NCBI RefSeq assembly: GCF_027409185.1
Contig: NC_084475.1
Location: 15,954,130 to 16,018,129, forward strand
Length of the DNA stretch: 64,000 nucleotides
Source of the DNA: Cynocephalus volans
Lineage: Eukaryota; Chordata; Mammalia; Dermoptera; Cynocephalidae
Direction: 5' to 3'
The translations under genes were made by a program, and so were the position numbers. This document shows, one piece after another, positions 26,401 to 35,815 of this stretch (positions are counted from its first letter, which is position 1; every line of letters begins with the position of its first letter). Below the pieces are notes generated by a model that ran no database searches, had not been told where the DNA came from, and saw nothing but the letters and a program-made list of their open reading frames with translations.

Positions 26401-27491
26401 TCACTCGGGAGAGTGTGGTGCTGATAACAGGGCCTGACCCACAATCTGTACTGTACAAGGGGTGGCCATTCCCACTACTACTGCCATACAACTACATGCT
26501 GTATTCTCTGGAATACACTGGCACTCAGCTGAATGAATGAATGACTAAAAGTCAAAAAGCCTGGGTACTAATAGTAGCCTCACTGCATACAGGCTATGTG
26601 ACCTCAGACAGCTCACTGAGCCTCCCTGCAATCCACACCACACCCGCTCTACCTTCCTCACAATGCTGTTGTGAAGTTCAGACAAAACACACATACGAAG
26701 TTATTTCAAAAAATGAAAAGCATCAGTATCCATCTGCCAAGCCCCGTGGGGACATGGTGTCAAGTCAGTCTCCTCTGTGCAATACCTAAGTCTCCCGGGA
26801 TGGACGGTGGGGGATGTGGGCAAGGGAGTGCCTAAGACACAGGACAGTCTGACGTTTTCAGTTGGTCAGTTGGGTTCCCAGTTAAGGCGAGTGGGAGGTG
26901 TGGGGACTGCCTGTCACTGCCATCCCCCAGGCAGCATCCCTGCTTGCCTCACCTTCCCTCTGCTCCTCCACTGAGCAATATGACCCAAGGGGCCTTCCCA
27001 GCTTTGCCTTTTGCAAGGGTCCCCTGCCACCTACTTGGAAAGCTCCATAGCCTATGGAGAGAAGCTGGGCTGGGACGTGTCCTTTCCAGAATGCTGTTGG
27101 GCCCTCTTCCTGCAAAATCTGTCTCAAGGCCTGTAGGATCCCATAGTATTTTGCTTTGGGGTCACTGCGAGTCAGGCGCTCAATCTGAAGCTAGGAATCA
27201 AAATCAAAAAGGTCAGGACAGTGGGGGCAGGAGAAATTTCAGAAGAGGTAACGAAGGCAACAAAGCACTTCACCTTGACAACATTTAAAGTTTTAGGACC
27301 TGCTCTTGCAAGAAAGATTGAACTCCAGCCCACTGCATGGAAAAAGTGGAAAAGGGTACCTGGAAACGGATCTTGATGACATCCAAGGGGCTGATCAGTA
27401 CCCGAGTGACAAGTCCAGACACAGACCCAGCCACTGCCACCTCCAACTTGGAGTTATTTCTGCCATCTGCTTTGGGGTCATAGCCAACCAT
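17428..27491 (-). CDS. SLC25A19: Mitochondrial thiamine pyrophosphate carrier
   Basis: Six coding exons on the minus strand join in phase: 27491-27360, 27190-27035, 24658-24488, 20736-20553, 19928-19798 and 17610-17428 (stop TAG 17430-17428). They give 318 residues; human has 320, the difference being in the last few residues. The carrier imports thiamine pyrophosphate into the matrix. The three mitochondrial-carrier repeats each show the PxDxx[KR] signature: PLDVIKIR (residue ~35), PVDVLRTR (~141) and PLDLIKKR (~238). Gly125 and Gly177, the sites of the human disease changes G125S and G177A, are both conserved. An in-frame ATG seven codons upstream (27512) exists, but the family start is 27491. 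That exon begins at a good acceptor at 27533, so 27492-27533 is 5' UTR. Introns carry many SINEs and a solo LTR. Confidence 0.96.
18898..19070 (+). repeat. CYN-type SINE, dimeric (SLC25A19 intron 5)
   Basis: Complete dimer (ggccggcccgtggctcactt to ccagtcatctttta, then AAATAAATAAA). Flanks gtacgtctta and gtacatctta are the duplicated target. Confidence 0.9.
19194..19535 (-). repeat. Composite insertion: two GC-rich CYN-type SINEs plus linker in one duplication
   Basis: Two antisense SINE units (about 19194-19342 and 19391-19535) are separated by an AT-rich linker at 19343-19390. The only target duplication found is attcgggacctttctt, at 19178-19193 and 19536-19551. It encloses both units and the linker. 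Confidence 0.85.
21335..21610 (+). repeat. Old DNA transposon fragment, MER2/Tigger-like
   Basis: The block ccttatccgtgggggatac followed by ccaagacccccagtgggtgc resembles the terminal region of MER2-group Tigger elements, with an AT-rich continuation. The family name is from memory. Confidence 0.5.
22021..22173 (+). repeat. CYN-type SINE, GC-rich subfamily (SLC25A19 intron 3)
   Basis: Flanked by the direct repeat aaaatgctcaaatggg on both sides. Confidence 0.9.
22503..22580 (+). repeat. 5'-truncated monomeric CYN-type SINE
   Basis: Starts within the body (gttagactgcagtcctataa) and ends ccgccaaaagaaaaaaaagg. Confidence 0.7.
22674..22776 (+). repeat. Monomeric CYN-type SINE inside an L1 fragment
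   Basis: gggctggctgaaaagctcag to ctggccagctgcaaaaataa. Target word aaaactgataat is repeated on both sides. Confidence 0.85.
22780..23000 (+). repeat. LINE-1 3' region fragment
   Basis: Words such as tagtgaggatatacagcaat and aaaatcccactcctaggtat match the remembered sense strand of the L1 3' end. Split on the left by the SINE at 22674-22776. Confidence 0.7.
23071..23170 (+). repeat. CYN-type SINE, short single-unit form
   Basis: gaccagcccgtggctcactt to accggtcatctttaaaaa. The gcaaaact word flanks both ends. Confidence 0.85.
23226..23265 (+). repeat. 5' fragment of a monomeric CYN-type SINE
   Basis: gctggctgtttagctcagtt then ggttagaccgcaatct; the rest of the element is absent. No clear duplication was found, so it is not counted with the tailless halves. 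Confidence 0.55.
23375..23482 (+). repeat. CYN-type SINE, monomeric
   Basis: ggctgaccagttagctctgt through gtgctggccagctgccaaaa; retains most tRNA-Ile-like positions. Confidence 0.85.
23891..24050 (+). repeat. CYN-type SINE, GC-rich subfamily with long A-tail
   Basis: Target word ccacagatattct at both ends; the tail is an almost pure run of about 30 A. Confidence 0.9.
24088..24192 (-). repeat. CYN-type SINE, short single-unit form
   Basis: T-run, aaagatgaccggtaagggg, antisense body, gagccactggccggccc. Confidence 0.85.
24880..25737 (+). mobile_element. Solo LTR of an endogenous retrovirus (SLC25A19 intron 2)
   Basis: An 858-bp block begins TGTAGAG and ends TGTAACA. It is flanked by the 6-bp duplication gagcca at 24874-24879 and 25738-25743. 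AATAAA at 25580-25585 sits about 150 bp before the end, as expected for R-U5. U3 contains a duplicated block of about 131 bp (starting 24900 and 25031, both opening gattctca). There is no internal retroviral sequence. A 6-bp duplication is commoner in betaretrovirus-like (class II) elements, but the family was not recognised. It is antisense to SLC25A19 and only 222 bp from the acceptor of exon 3. Confidence 0.8.
25783..25840 (+). repeat. 5'-truncated monomeric CYN-type SINE
   Basis: accaaggtcaagggtttgaa to ctagccgcaaaaaacaaaaa, directly after the solo LTR. Confidence 0.7.
26200..26372 (+). repeat. MIR SINE
   Basis: The order tcctggctctaccaccttc, cttgggttaattacgtaagc, tcatccgtagaacaggagtg follows the MIR core and tail. 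Ancient. Confidence 0.65.
26385..26423 (+). repeat. Tailless 5' half of a CYN-type SINE
   Basis: Only the first 39 or so bases of the dimeric SINE (agggccggcccgtggctcac to gagtgtggtgctg) are present, with no A-tail. The repeat ataacagggcct at 26373-26384 and 26424-26435 flanks them. The cut falls in the anticodon-loop equivalent. Confidence 0.75.
26550..26720 (+). repeat. MIR SINE
   Basis: gcatacaggctatgtgacct, cagctcactgagcctccctg, caatgctgttgtgaagttca follow the MIR order. Confidence 0.6.
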
Positions 27492-27668
27492 CCCTGCCTC
27501 TGGCCCATACAATGTCCATCTGTGTCAAGTTATCTGCAAAAGACATGGAGGAAATACCAATGCAGGTTTCTTAGGGTCTCTGCTCAAACATCTCCTCCTC
27601 AGAGCAGCCCTCCCTTACCAGCTTGTCTAAAAGAACCCCCACATTACTCTGCTTTATAACATTTCTTT

Positions 27669-27775
27669 CTTTTTTTTTTTTTTGGTGGCTGACTGCCTGG
27701 CATGGGGATCCGAACCCTCGACTGTAGTGTAACAACACTGCACTCTAACCAGCTAAGCTAACCGGCCAGTCCCTA
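27669..27775 (-). repeat. CYN-type SINE, monomeric (SLC25A19 5' region)
   Basis: T-run then ggtggctgactgcctggcat, ending gctaagctaaccggccag. Confidence 0.8.
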
Positions 27776-28850
27776 CAGTACTTACTACAATGGGATATTC
27801 CTACCATACATTCATTCTTATCTCTCTCCCCGACTAGAAGGAAACGTGTTCTTGGTCTCATTTATTCACCCCTACATTTCCAGTTCCTGGAATAAAGCCC
27901 ATTAGAGTAAGTGCTCAATAATATCTGTGAACAGAATGAATGAACAGGCTTGATAGGAATTCATTCATTCCCAGAAATCAATTGGCTTACCAGTGATGTC
28001 TGGCAAAGTTATGGCAAACCCGTGCCCGAGGTAAAACGTGAACCCACTCACGTTGAACACTGAGGGGGACTGAAGGATATACAGGGACAGAGAACAGGGC
28101 TGGGATTCTTTAACAAGCCCACACTATCGAAAGGAAGAGCCCAGCAGCCCCTTCGCATTTCCCTTCCCCTTTCTTTGCACACACTTCAGGCCCCCCCAGC
28201 AGAGTGGGGCTTTGTTACACTATGAAATGATACTACGAGGTCCCACCTGATCTGAACCCTGCTTACCTGTTCAGCCTTACTCTGCACAATTCTTCCCCTC
28301 CCCCCACTTGACTTGGGTGGTCTGAGTGCTTCTGACCAGTTCCCAGAAAATGCCGGGAGTGCTCCTATCTACCAGCCTCGCCTCTGCACATCCAGTTCCC
28401 CACATCTGAAAGGCAGCCCCACTGCCACCCCCCACTCACACTTCCCAAGGGTAGCTCCTCTCATCCACCAGAGCTCAGCTAAAGAGCATCCCTTCCGGGA
28501 GATGTACTTAGTTCCTTTGTAGCATTCACAGTACTTGTTAACGTGGAGTCCCTGTCCTCTCTGCCCACAGGAAGGAGGCTCTGTGTAGGTGAGGACTCAG
28601 TCACCTACTTACGTACAGCTGTAACTCCAGAGACCAGCACAGTGCCTAGCATTCAGCAAAGGCCTTAAAAACAGTTAACGAACAAATGATTTAAAACCAA
28701 AGAACTTTTAGATTATAGAAGAAATAATGAGCTTCAGAAAGTTTAGGAGACAGAGGAAAAAAGAACCCTATGACCTTAACACTTTTTACTTCACATATCC
28801 CCTTCTTGCTTTTTTTCCAGTATCCTGGCTTTTAAAATGCAAAATGTCGG

Positions 28851-29030
28851 GTTGGCCCGTGGCTCACTCGGGAGAGTGTGGTGCTGATAACACCAAGGCC
28901 CCGGGTTCGGATCCCATATAGGGATGGCCAGTTGCTCACTGAGTGAGAGGTGAGCGTGGTGCTGACAACAACAAGTCAAGGGTTAAGATCCCCTTACCGG
29001 TCATCTTTTAAAAAAATAAATAAATTTAAA
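28851..29030 (+). repeat. CYN-type SINE, dimeric
   Basis: Complete dimer flanked by aaaatgcaaaatgtc. The second half starts with a small internal duplication (ctgagtgagaggtgagc). Confidence 0.9.
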
Positions 29031-29199
29031 AAATGCAAAATGTCATAAGTGCATTTCCATATTGCTACAAGATCTTCATAAATATCATTTTAAATGGCTG
29101 AATAATATTCCATCAAGTAGCTGTGCCAAAATTTGCTGGGCACTGGTTTTTAAAAATACATACTTACTTCCAAAATATCTAATTCCACCTTTTTCTATA

Positions 29200-29400
29200 T
29201 CAGGGTTTGTCAATCTCAGCACTACTGACATTTTAGAAAGAATGATTCTTTGTTGGTGCTGGCTGTCCTATGCATTATAGGATGTTTAGCAGTGCCCTTG
29301 GTCTCTATCACCACACTCTAATTGTGACAATCAAAAATGCTTCTAGATACTGCCAAAGGTCCCCTCGGGGACAAAACTGCTCCTGGTTGAGAAGCACTGA
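29200..29400 (-). repeat. MER20 hAT-Charlie DNA transposon
   Basis: Inverted ends tcagggtttgtcaatctcag and ctcctggttgagaagcactg, with the interior ctgtcctatgcattatagga and gcttctagatactgccaaag, match MER20 in reverse. Confidence 0.8.
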
Positions 29401-29419
29401 TCTGGAGAAATACTAGCAT

Positions 29420-29650
29420 AGGTGTGTAAAATGTTGCACACTGCATCATTATTTGTAAAACTGAATATAACACAAATGCTCAGCAATAGATAAATGGATA
29501 AATACACTAAGTGACATCCATGCAGTGGAATACTATGCATCCATTACAAAGAATGAGCCAGAACTATACACACTCACTTGGAAAAATGCCCACCGTAGAT
29601 CAAATCATAAAAAAGCAGGTTTCAGAGCAGTATGTCTAGTATAATCCCAC
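29420..29650 (+). repeat. LINE-1 3' region fragment
   Basis: gataaatggataaatacac and gtggaatactatgcatccat are characteristic of the L1 3' end in sense orientation. Confidence 0.7.
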
Positions 29651-29703
29651 TTTTGTAAAAGAAAAACAGCAAGACATATATACCCTCTGTACAGTTGTAT
29701 ACT

Positions 29704-29733
29704 CTTGATCTTAGCCAAAAGGCTGAGAAGCGA
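29704..29733 (-). ncRNA. U2 snRNA 5'-end retrocopy fragment (30 nt)
   Basis: The minus strand reads tcgcttctcagccttttggc then taagatcaag, nucleotides 2-31 or so of U2 snRNA with one change. The rest of U2 is missing and there is no A-tail. Flanking tatac words are too short to prove a duplication. Not a functional gene. Confidence 0.8.
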
Positions 29734-29888
29734 CTATACAGGTTTGTAAAGCATACATGTATAGAAAAAGGTCTCTAACAACATGCACACCAACAGGTAG
29801 TTGGTAAGTTCCCACTGGGGAAAGAAATGGGAAGGAGATAGGAAAGGTAGCTCTTTCTCTTTCTCTATGTAATTCCATATTGTCTGAA

Positions 29889-30060
29889 TTTCTTTTTTTT
29901 TTTTTTAAAGATGACCGGTAAGGGGATCTTAACCCTTGTCTAGGTGTTGTCAGCATCACGCTCAGCCAGTGAGGGAACCAGCTGTCCCTATATGGGATCT
30001 GAACCCATGGCCTTGGTGTTACCAGCACCACACTTTCCCGAGCGAACCACGGTCTGGCCC
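29889..30060 (-). repeat. CYN-type SINE, dimeric
   Basis: T-run, aaagatgaccggtaagggg, two antisense halves joined at cagctgtccctatatgggat, head gaaccacggtctggccc. Confidence 0.85.
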
Positions 30061-30569
30061 TTGTTTGAGTTTGTTATGGCAAAAACAAACAAAAAAACCC
30101 TAAACCAAAACTAAATATAAAATGATTTTAGAAAGGATCTCAGAATTAACCTATTTCTTGAATACTTGGAGTAACAGGGAAGTCACTGCCTACACAGTGA
30201 CAACCTCCATCTCATCCATCACTGATTCTTTTCCCCTTCTCACCCACCCTGGAACTCCTCCCCAGGCACCTGTAAGAAGTTTAAACATGGGACAGGGGAC
30301 TGACAGGCAAAACCTCTCCCAGGGTTACCCAGGGATTGCTCAGGTCACACTGAGCAATGTCAGTTTGCTGACTGTCTGGAAGGGAAGGAGAAGCAAGCCC
30401 GATGGCAGGTGTCCCGGTTCAGTTTCAGGAGACTGGAGGATATTAGGCTCTTCCCTTTGGAAGCCCTGACTGTAACTGCACAATTCACACCCAAGGTGAT
30501 GGGTGGTGAGGAAGGCTGGTTGTGCAGAGATTTCGATAAATAAGCAACTCTGCATAGCTGGATATAAGC

Positions 30570-30760
30570 TTAGACCTCAGATCAAGAAGGCTGACTTCAA
30601 GTTCTGCCTCTCCCATAAAACTTAGGTTTATTTAACAAGGGCTAAGTTTTCTCTTCTGGAAAGTGGGAATGACGTCTGCCCTGCCTAGCCCAGATTGCTG
30701 GGAGGATCAAGCAAGGTAATATATGTGATGAGCTTTGTAAAAAAAAAAAAAAAAAAAAGG
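30570..30760 (+). repeat. MIR SINE
   Basis: gacttcaagttctgcctctc, ttctggaaagtgggaatgac and gctgggaggatcaagcaagg follow MIR order; ends in a poly(A) microsatellite near 30740-30757. Confidence 0.6.
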
Positions 30761-30809
30761 CTCATACATCTGAAAGAGCTTGTTAAATACAGTTCAATGG
30801 TGGCCTTAC

Positions 30810-30861
30810 TTTTTCTGCTTGTTCAAAATCTCCTTCTTGTACCGTAAGCCTTGATATTTAT
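30810..30861 (-). other. SLC25A19: Candidate non-coding 5' UTR exon of SLC25A19
   Basis: On the SLC25A19 strand a 52-bp block is bounded by a strong acceptor (ttttattttgtctttttag at 30881-30862) and a GTAAGG donor at 30809-30804. It lies between the GC-rich promoter region and the first coding exon (5' limit 27533). Its first part is nearly repeated at 32063-32089. No transcript evidence is available. Confidence 0.45.
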
Positions 30862-30949
30862 CTAAAAAGACAAAATAAAAAATGAAATATGGCTGCAGTA
30901 CATGTATGATACACACAACGCAGCACCCAGAGATAGGTGGTTGCTGGTG

Positions 30950-31860
30950 TGAGTGGCAGGGTGGGTGGAGGCGTGAGTGTCTGCCTTCTCCACCCGGCTT
31001 CTCTGCGGCCGCCCCCGGCCTCCGTGCACAGGTACCCCGCGGCGGGTGAGTACCCGTGTGCTCATGTGCTCAGCTGAGGGTCTCTGCAGATGACTCCGCG
31101 TGGGGACACGGGTGTCCAGGTGTGCTTTTTCTCCCCAAGACCGAGAGGACGACCAAGAGGGAGGAACCCACGTGTTCAGGTGTCTCGGGGTGTGCGCGGA
31201 ATTTTGCTTCCTGAGTCCCTTAAGATGCTTCTCAGGTCAGATGTGACACGTGTGCGTACAGTCCCCGCCCCCAAGTGAGTACCAGCGCTCGTGTGTTCCC
31301 CCAGGTCCACCCCGGGAAGCGAAAGTGTAGATCTCCGAGAGGACGGCGAGAAAGGCGGAGGATCAGGTCACTCACCCGACTCGGCGGGCGCGGCCGGATC
31401 CCTGCGCCCTGCTCTCCCACCCTCCTCACGCAGTCCAACAGCAAAACTCAACTGCTCTCGGCAGCAACTGACGGGCTCCTGGGCCAATCACCGCGTAGCT
31501 ACCCACAGACTCTAGACCAATGGTTGTACGCTCGAGGCCCAGCTACCGCCTCCCGCAAGATGTCGGTGGGTAATGTAGTCCTCCGCCGCCAAGGGGTTCC
31601 CTCCTGGAGGCGCAGGGTCTCCTGGGAGATGTAGTCCTGCTGCGCGCACGCGCGTGAATATTCTTTATGGGTCAGAACTGGACGGTAGCGCAGGATCGCT
31701 GTGACGTTAGAGGTGGCCGCGCTCGGGGGCGTGTGGCTCAGAAGTCAGCCTGCGGGTGACGTAGACGGTTAGGGCGCCCTGGACCTGACCCGCTTCCCTC
31801 AAAAGCCTCGTAGTCCCGGAACCCGGATAATCTAAAGTTGGAAAAGATGGCGGGAGCCTA
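30950..31860. promoter_or_regulatory. GC-rich promoter region, probably for SLC25A19
   Basis: CpG-rich block upstream of SLC25A19 on its strand. It contains a ZNF143/SBS-like word tcctgggagatgtagt at 31620-31635, a second gtaatgtagtcc at about 31569, a CRE-like tgacgtta at about 31702 and a YY1-like aagatggcggg at about 31845. No TATA box was found. The exact transcription start is not determined. Confidence 0.6.
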
Positions 31861-32179
31861 GCGGAAACCTGGCAGACATGGGGAGAGAATATAGACGGGT
31901 TTTTAGGACCAGGACAGAGACGGCGAAAATGAAGTTTTTTCCCCCTAACGTTTATGATGCGTAATTTCTCATAAAATAATATTAAAATATATAGGAACCT
32001 TACAGAAAATGTAGAAAAGGAGGGGAATGACTCATCCTGCCCCTTCAACGCAGTTAGCATAATTGTACCTGTAAGCCTTGATATTTATCCGTCCTGCAGT
32101 ATTTCTTCCCGGCTTTTTAATTGATTTTTTTTTTTTTTTTTTTTTTTTACATTTAGTGTAATAATTTTGACGCACAATT

Positions 32180-33120
32180 TTCAAACATTTTTATTGTGGA
32201 AAATTTCAATATATACAAAAGTAGAGAGATGAGCCTGATGAACCCTCATATAGTCACCACCCTACCTCAGCAATTACCAATTATGGTCAATCTTTTTTAC
32301 TTTATAATTGCATCTACCTTGCCCCGCTCCCCAACATTATTTTGAGGTAATTCTCCCCAGCATTATTTTGAGGTAAGTGCCAGACATCTTATGACTTCCC
32401 TAGTAAACATTTCAGTGTATATATTTAAAAGACAAGCATTTCCTTTGAAAATATACCCACAAAACTATCACTGCCCCCCATCAATGATAATTTCCTAATA
32501 TCATCAGATATCGAATTTGTGTTTACATTTCCCTGATTGGGCTAAAATGCCTTTTTGTGTGTGTTTTTTAAAGTTTGACCTCATTGAGATCCAAACCATA
32601 CATCCCAACTGGTTAATATCTCTCTTAAATCTTTTCAAATCTATGGTTTCCCTTTTCCTCTCTGTTTTACTTGCAATTTCTGTTCTTTCATTTCCTTTCT
32701 CTGTTTGTTTTATTTTATTATATTTGGTTTTTAAGAAACTAGGTGGTTTGTCCTATAGAGTTTTCCCTAGTCTGGATTTTGCTGATAGGGTCCCCAGGCT
32801 GTTGTTTCAACCTCTTCCTCTGTCCCCTGTGTTCTCTGCAAATTGGTAGACCTAAAAGGTCTGACCAGATTAGGTTTGATTTTTTATTTATTTTATTTAC
32901 TCAGACTACTTCTGTGGTGATCTGTACTTCCATGGGGAGAATCATATTGCCTGCATGCCTCTCATTTAGTGATGTTTGCAGCCATTGACGATCATTGCAT
33001 TGATTAGGGGTTATAAGTGGTGATATCATTTTTCTGCGTTTATCAACTGGAATACTTCTATGAATATTTCTATGAAGAACTTCCTTTCATTGGCTAATTA
33101 ATTACCTGAGGTATAGTTCA
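32180..33120. repeat. Old LINE-derived sequence (probable L1)
   Basis: Words such as ttattgtggaaaatttcaat, gtagagagatgagcctgatg, ctggattttgctgatagggt and caaattggtagacc recur in mammalian genomes as a diverged LINE block, which I recall as L1-related. Orientation and subfamily were not determined. A poly(T) run lies at 32118-32148. Confidence 0.45.
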
Positions 33121-33177
33121 TATAGGAAAGGCAGGATAAACGGATGATTCCTTACCTTTATTAGCTTTCGTTTTTCT

Positions 33178-33270
33178 TTTTTTTGGTGGCTAGCCAGTAT
33201 GGGGATCCAAACCCTTGACCTTGGTGTTATCAATACGACGCTCTAACCAACTGAGCTAACTGGCCAGCCT
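33178..33270 (-). repeat. CYN-type SINE, monomeric
   Basis: ttggtggctagccagtatgg to aactgagctaactggccagc. Confidence 0.85.
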
Positions 33271-33289
33271 GATCGATTACTTAGAGAGC

Positions 33290-33356
33290 AGCCCTATAAC
33301 ACCAAAGTTACAGGTTTGGATCCCAGATCCCATACTGGCTACCGCCAAAAAAAAGG
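33290..33356 (+). repeat. 5'-truncated monomeric CYN-type SINE
   Basis: gcagccctataacaccaaag, with an internal repeat of ggatcccagatccc, ending gctaccgccaaaaaaaa. Confidence 0.7.
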
Positions 33357-33417
33357 TGATCAGTGAAGTTTATTATTAGTATCATCATGAACATATGGAT
33401 TTAAACACATTTGTTCT

Positions 33418-33480
33418 CATAACACCAAGGTCAAGGGTTCAGATCCTCCTGCTGGCCAGCCACGAAAAAAAAAAAAAACA
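33418..33480 (+). repeat. 5'-truncated monomeric CYN-type SINE
   Basis: cataacaccaaggtcaaggg to ctggccagccacgaaaaaaa. Confidence 0.75.
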
Positions 33481-33790
33481 AAGGCAAGTTTGTTCTTTTT
33501 CAGTCCACTTCAGTTTTTATCCTAATTGATGCTTACATTTTCCCGTCTTTGGCCAGTGGGTGCTTCTTCAAGTCACCACCTGAGTTTTTTTGACAAAAGG
33601 ATTGGTCTGCTTAATTTCTGATATCACAAGATGTTCTAGGCTCATCCTTTCACACACTATTTTTAACAGATTTATTAAGACATAACTGACATACAATTAG
33701 CTGCACTTTTTTTTTTTTTTGCTTGCTGGCCGGTATGACAGCTGCACTTATTTAAAGTGAACAATTTTATGGTTTTTGTATGTTTGTTTT

Positions 33791-33948
33791 AAAAAGATGA
33801 CTGGTAAGGGGGTCTTAACCCTTGACTTGGTGTTGTCAGCTCCACGCTCTCCCAAGTGAGCTAACCAGCCATCCCTATATAGGGATCCGAACCCGTGGCC
33901 TTGGTGTTATCAGCACCACACTCTCCCAAGTGAGCCATGGGCTGGCCC
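33791..33948 (-). repeat. CYN-type SINE, dimeric
   Basis: Target word aacaattttatg on both sides; full dimer with head gagccatgggctggccc. Confidence 0.9.
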
Positions 33949-34151
33949 AACAATTTTATGTTTTGTCATGTGATGCACATCACTCCAATCAAGGTAGTGA
34001 ACATATTCATAACCCCAAAAGATTGCTCATATCTCTTCACAGTTGCTTCCTCTAGCCCTATCTTCTCCCACTCGCCTCCCCGAGCAATCTCAGATCTGCT
34101 TTCTGTCATTATAGATTAGTTTGCATTTTATAGAATTTGGTTTGATTTCTT

Positions 34152-34252
34152 GTTTGTTTGTTTTTGGTGACTGGCTGGTACAGCGAGCGAACCCTGGACC
34201 TTTGTGTTGTCAGCACCACGCTTTAGCCAACTGAGCTAACCAGCCAGCCCCC
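34152..34252 (-). repeat. CYN-type SINE, monomeric
   Basis: Flanked by the direct repeat gcattttatagaattt. Confidence 0.9.
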
Positions 34253-34508
34253 TGCATTTTATAGAATTTTATGAAAATGGAATCATACATTATGTCCTCT
34301 TTTTGTCTGGCTTATTTCACTCAGCATAATTATTTTGAGATACATTCATGTTGTTGTGTGTATCAGCACCTGATTCCTTCTTATGCCAAGTAATATTCTG
34401 TTGTATGGATATACCACCATTTGTTACCCTTTCACCTGTTGATGGACATGAGCGTTGCTTCCAGTTTTTGGCTATTACAAATAAAGCTGCTATAAACATT
34501 CATGCATA

Positions 34509-34605
34509 GGACTGGCCAGTTATCTCAGCTGGTTAGAGCATGGGGTTATAACACCAAGGTCAAGCACTCAGGTCCCCAGCCAACCAGTCAATAAAAAAAA
34601 AATGC
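34509..34605 (+). repeat. CYN-type SINE, monomeric
   Basis: gactggccagttatctcagc to ccagccaaccagtcaataaa. Confidence 0.85.
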
Positions 34606-35047
34606 CAAAACCCCCCCCCAAAAAATAGTTGACCATTTTACTTTCCCATCAGCAGAATGACAGTTCTATTTCTTCCACATCCCCACCAGCACTTTGTAAG
34701 GTCTGTCTCATCATTTTAGCTATTCTAATAGGTGTGTGGTGGTATCTCATTGTGGTCTTAATTTGCACTTCCCTAATAAGTAATGACATTGAATATCTTT
34801 TCATATCCTCTTGACGTATCTGTTCAAATCTCTTGCCTCTTTTTAATTGGACTGTTTTGTTCCTTTTTGTTGAGTTTTGAGAGTTCTTTATATTTTCTGG
34901 ATATAGCTCTTTATCTTATATTTCAATTGTTTCCCAGACTATGGCTTGTTTTTTCATTCTGTGTCTTTCAAAGAGCAGAATTTTTCAATTTTAATGAAGT
35001 TTAAGTTATTGATTTTTTTCTTTTATGGATTATGCTTTTGGTATCTT

Positions 35048-35137
35048 TGTGTGTGACTGGCCATTAGAGGGATCTGAATCCAGGATCTTGGTTTTATAAG
35101 GCTGTACTCTAACCAACTGAGCTAACCCACCATCCCG
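35048..35137 (-). repeat. CYN-type SINE, monomeric
   Basis: Target word tgcttttggtatc at both ends. Confidence 0.85.
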
Positions 35138-35282
35138 TGCTTTTGGTATCATACCAAAGACATTTTTTCCCTGTGCTGGACAGCTGCCAAAAGAAAAAGA
35201 AATGTTTGTCTAGCCAAAGATCATAAAGATTTTCTGCTATCTTTTCTAATAGAAATTTTACAGTTTTATTATTTGTTATTTT

Positions 35283-35350
35283 TTTCAAACCCTGGACCTT
35301 GGTGTTATGAGCACCCGTGCTCTAACCAACTGAGCTAACAGGCCAGCCCT
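35283..35350 (-). repeat. CYN-type SINE, monomeric, partial
   Basis: Flanked by gaaattttacagttt; lacks the 3' half of the body. Confidence 0.8.
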
Positions 35351-35717
35351 GAAATTTTACAGTTTCAGCTTTTAAATCTAGGTCTCTGATCCATTTTGAG
35401 TTAATTTTTGTGTTTGGTGTGAGATATGGATTGAAGTTCTTTTTTTTTTTTCTTTGTTTTTTGCATTTAGATATTTAATTGTTCCAGCATGTGGAAGACT
35501 TTTTGTTGACAGTCTACTCTTTTTCCACTAAATTTCCTTTTCATTTCTGTTAAAAAAAAATCAGTTGTTTGTATGTGCTCAAATTTTGACTTCTGCTTTT
35601 TTCTCTCTCAACGTAAGTGATGATAAGCATTACCCACACAGGAAAAAGATAGTTAACAAATGTTAAAGGTGCCCACAATGGGCAGAGCCTAGTACAGAAT
35701 GTTGATCGCCTACCTGT

Positions 35718-35815
35718 TTTTTTTTTTTGGTGGCCGGCCAGAACAGGGATCTGAACCCTTGACCTTGGCGTTATATAACACAGTGCTCTCCCCAGCTGTG
35801 TTAATCAGCCAGCCC
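35718..35815 (-). repeat. CYN-type SINE, monomeric
   Basis: T-run, ggtggccggccagaacaggg, body, ttaatcagccagcccct. Confidence 0.85.

Larger units (their letters stand above)
33655..35565 (-). repeat. LINE-1 (older L1M-like) 3' region, antisense, broken by SINEs
   Basis: Plus-strand order is that of a reversed L1 3' part: tttattaagacataactgac, gattgctcatatctcttcac, gaaaatggaatcatacatta, tttcacctgttgatggacat, ccaccagcactttgtaaggt, aatttgcacttccctaataa, gatccattttgagttaattt. Inserted SINEs at 33711-33738 (fragment, agctgcactt repeated), 33791-33948, 34152-34252, 34509-34605, 35048-35137 and 35283-35350 chop it up. Confidence 0.75.

Noticed and set aside
27492-27512. Upstream in-frame ATG of SLC25A19 as the start
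   Set aside because: It would add seven residues absent from the known carrier; the ATG at 27491 matches the family N-terminus MVGYDPK.
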